Assembly (NCBI GenBank): GCA_014529385.2
Contig: CM043963.1
Coordinates: 98,345,912 to 98,409,911, forward strand
DNA: 64,000 nucleotides
Direction of reading: 5' to 3'
Source: Adiantum capillus-veneris
Lineage: Eukaryota > Streptophyta > Polypodiopsida > Polypodiales > Pteridaceae
Part shown: in pieces, positions 63,199 through 64,000 of the stretch
Layout: the number at the start of each line of letters is the position of its first letter
How positions within the stretch are numbered: the first letter of the stretch is position 1
Made by a program: the position numbers and the translations under genes
The notes under the pieces: generated by a model
Databases searched by the model: none
What the model was told of the DNA's origin: nothing
The model's input: the letters and a program-made list of their open reading frames with translations, nothing else

Positions 63199-64000
63199 TT
63201 CTTAATTTTTGAAACTTTACCCTCTTTTGTTTATTGTAAACAAAATCTTCACAGAACTCTAAGTCCACTTCTTTCAAACCTGGTAGAAGCTTATTTGATT
63301 GAAGGATTTGCATTCCTTTGGCACTCATATGCCCAAACCAGTAGTGCCACACCGCATTGTCGACTTCTGTAGCTATTGCACACGTTGAAGATTGCATGTT
63401 GACATTACACAAGTAAAATGTACCAACCTTTTCTCCTTTGTCAATCACCAAAGGTCCCTTTAATATCTTCCACCGTTTGTTTCCAAATGCAATGTTGTGC
63501 CCTTCATCGTCTAATTTTCCTATAGAGATCAATTTTTTGCACAGAGAAGGAACATGCCTAACATATTTAAGCTTCCATTCATTTCCATTAGCAGTCTTAA
63601 CACAAATTGTACCTTTGCCGACAATTTCACAAGCTTCATCATCTCCCAAGTATACATACCCAAAATTACCTCTGGTGTAATCTTTAAAATGTTGCTTGTG
63701 CGGTGTCGCATGGAATGAAGCCCCATAATCTACTATCCAATAATTAGACACATTGTCTAATGAGAGAATTAGAGCATCTTGCTCTACTTTACCTGCCACA
63801 TTGGCCTCCGAAGTTGGCTTGTTGTCTTGAGACTCCGACTCCTTCTTCTTGGACCAGCAATCCTTCTTGATGTGGCCCTTCTTTTCGTAGTTCCAGCATT
63901 CAAGAACTGACTTTGTGCATGAATTGCTCCGTCTTGAACGATCACAACCCTTTTGATTTTTTAACCTCCCCTTCGATCTTCCCCTTGTTTTCACTGACAG
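63182..64000 (-). pseudogene. Copia-4 nucleocapsid, protease and pre-integrase (runs off the window)
   Basis: The zinc knuckle is CWNYEKKGHIKKDC: the second Cys of the usual CxxC has become Tyr. The protease active site is NYWIVDYGASFHATPHKQHF, where D-S-G-A has become D-Y-G-A, probably inactivating. The rest is standard copia: VYLGDDEACEIVGKGTICVK, VRHVPSLCKKLISIGKL. Then the pre-integrase VWHYWFGHMSAKGMQILQSNKLLPG and FCEDFVYNKQKRVKF, with the first zinc Cys-x-x-Cys pair reduced. The frame is open from 63994, so gag and 5' LTR should lie beyond 64000. Confidence 0.9.

Overview
The window reads as intergenic, repeat-packed nuclear DNA of a land plant. No host gene, rRNA, functional tRNA or bacterial-type operon is visible. 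Almost everything recognisable is an LTR retrotransposon (Ty3/gypsy and Ty1/copia) or a Penelope-like element (PLE), usually broken and often nested. Initiator-tRNA-Met primer sites, a plant-type chromodomain gypsy, a Tat-type gypsy with two RNase H domains, and a PLE next to copia elements suggest a large-genome vascular plant. A fern or other non-flowering lineage is my best guess, but no host gene is available to prove it.

Layout. 1-4300: mostly unassigned, with a tRNA-like pol III box pair (311-392) and a triple CT microsatellite. 4329-5774: Copia-1 gag/protease remnant, split by a 246-bp Mutator-type MITE with a perfect 9-bp target duplication. 7009-12336: LTR-unit-1, with 177-bp LTRs, primer site, polypurine tract and GACCT target duplication. 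Its 5-kb interior has no recognisable gag-pol but has exon/intron-like pieces. 12560-14160: hairpin-rich repeats including a 126-bp tandem array. 14532-19875: Gypsy-1 (minus), which has RT/RNase H but lost gag and most of the integrase. 20870-30080: two related gypsy remnants in tandem (Gypsy-2a, Gypsy-2b), the second split by Copia-2 (23821-27403). 30260-46333: Tat-1, whose 5' LTR is interrupted by the complete chromovirus Chromo-1 (31010-39859, target duplication ACCTT). The uninterrupted empty site is preserved in Tat-1's 3' LTR.

46334-59410: Copia-3 (minus), broken by two later insertions: a 1.5-kb Insert-X (47441-48951) carrying a protease-like ORF, and Gypsy-3 (50540-59007), which has gag and protease but no polymerase. 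59411-62062: PLE-1 (minus), a fairly young-looking Penelope-like reverse transcriptase with no visible GIY-YIG endonuclease. 62063-64000: Copia-4 (minus), cut inside its RT at the PLE junction and running off the window.

Insertion order can be read from the nesting: Copia-3 before Gypsy-3 and Insert-X; Tat-1 before Chromo-1; Gypsy-2b before Copia-2. Gypsy-1 and Gypsy-3 share LTR type, primer site and a protease-linker segment but keep complementary halves of the coding capacity. The least ordinary items are PLE-1, LTR-unit-1, the hairpin array, and the LTRs whose microsatellites differ in length or motif between copies.
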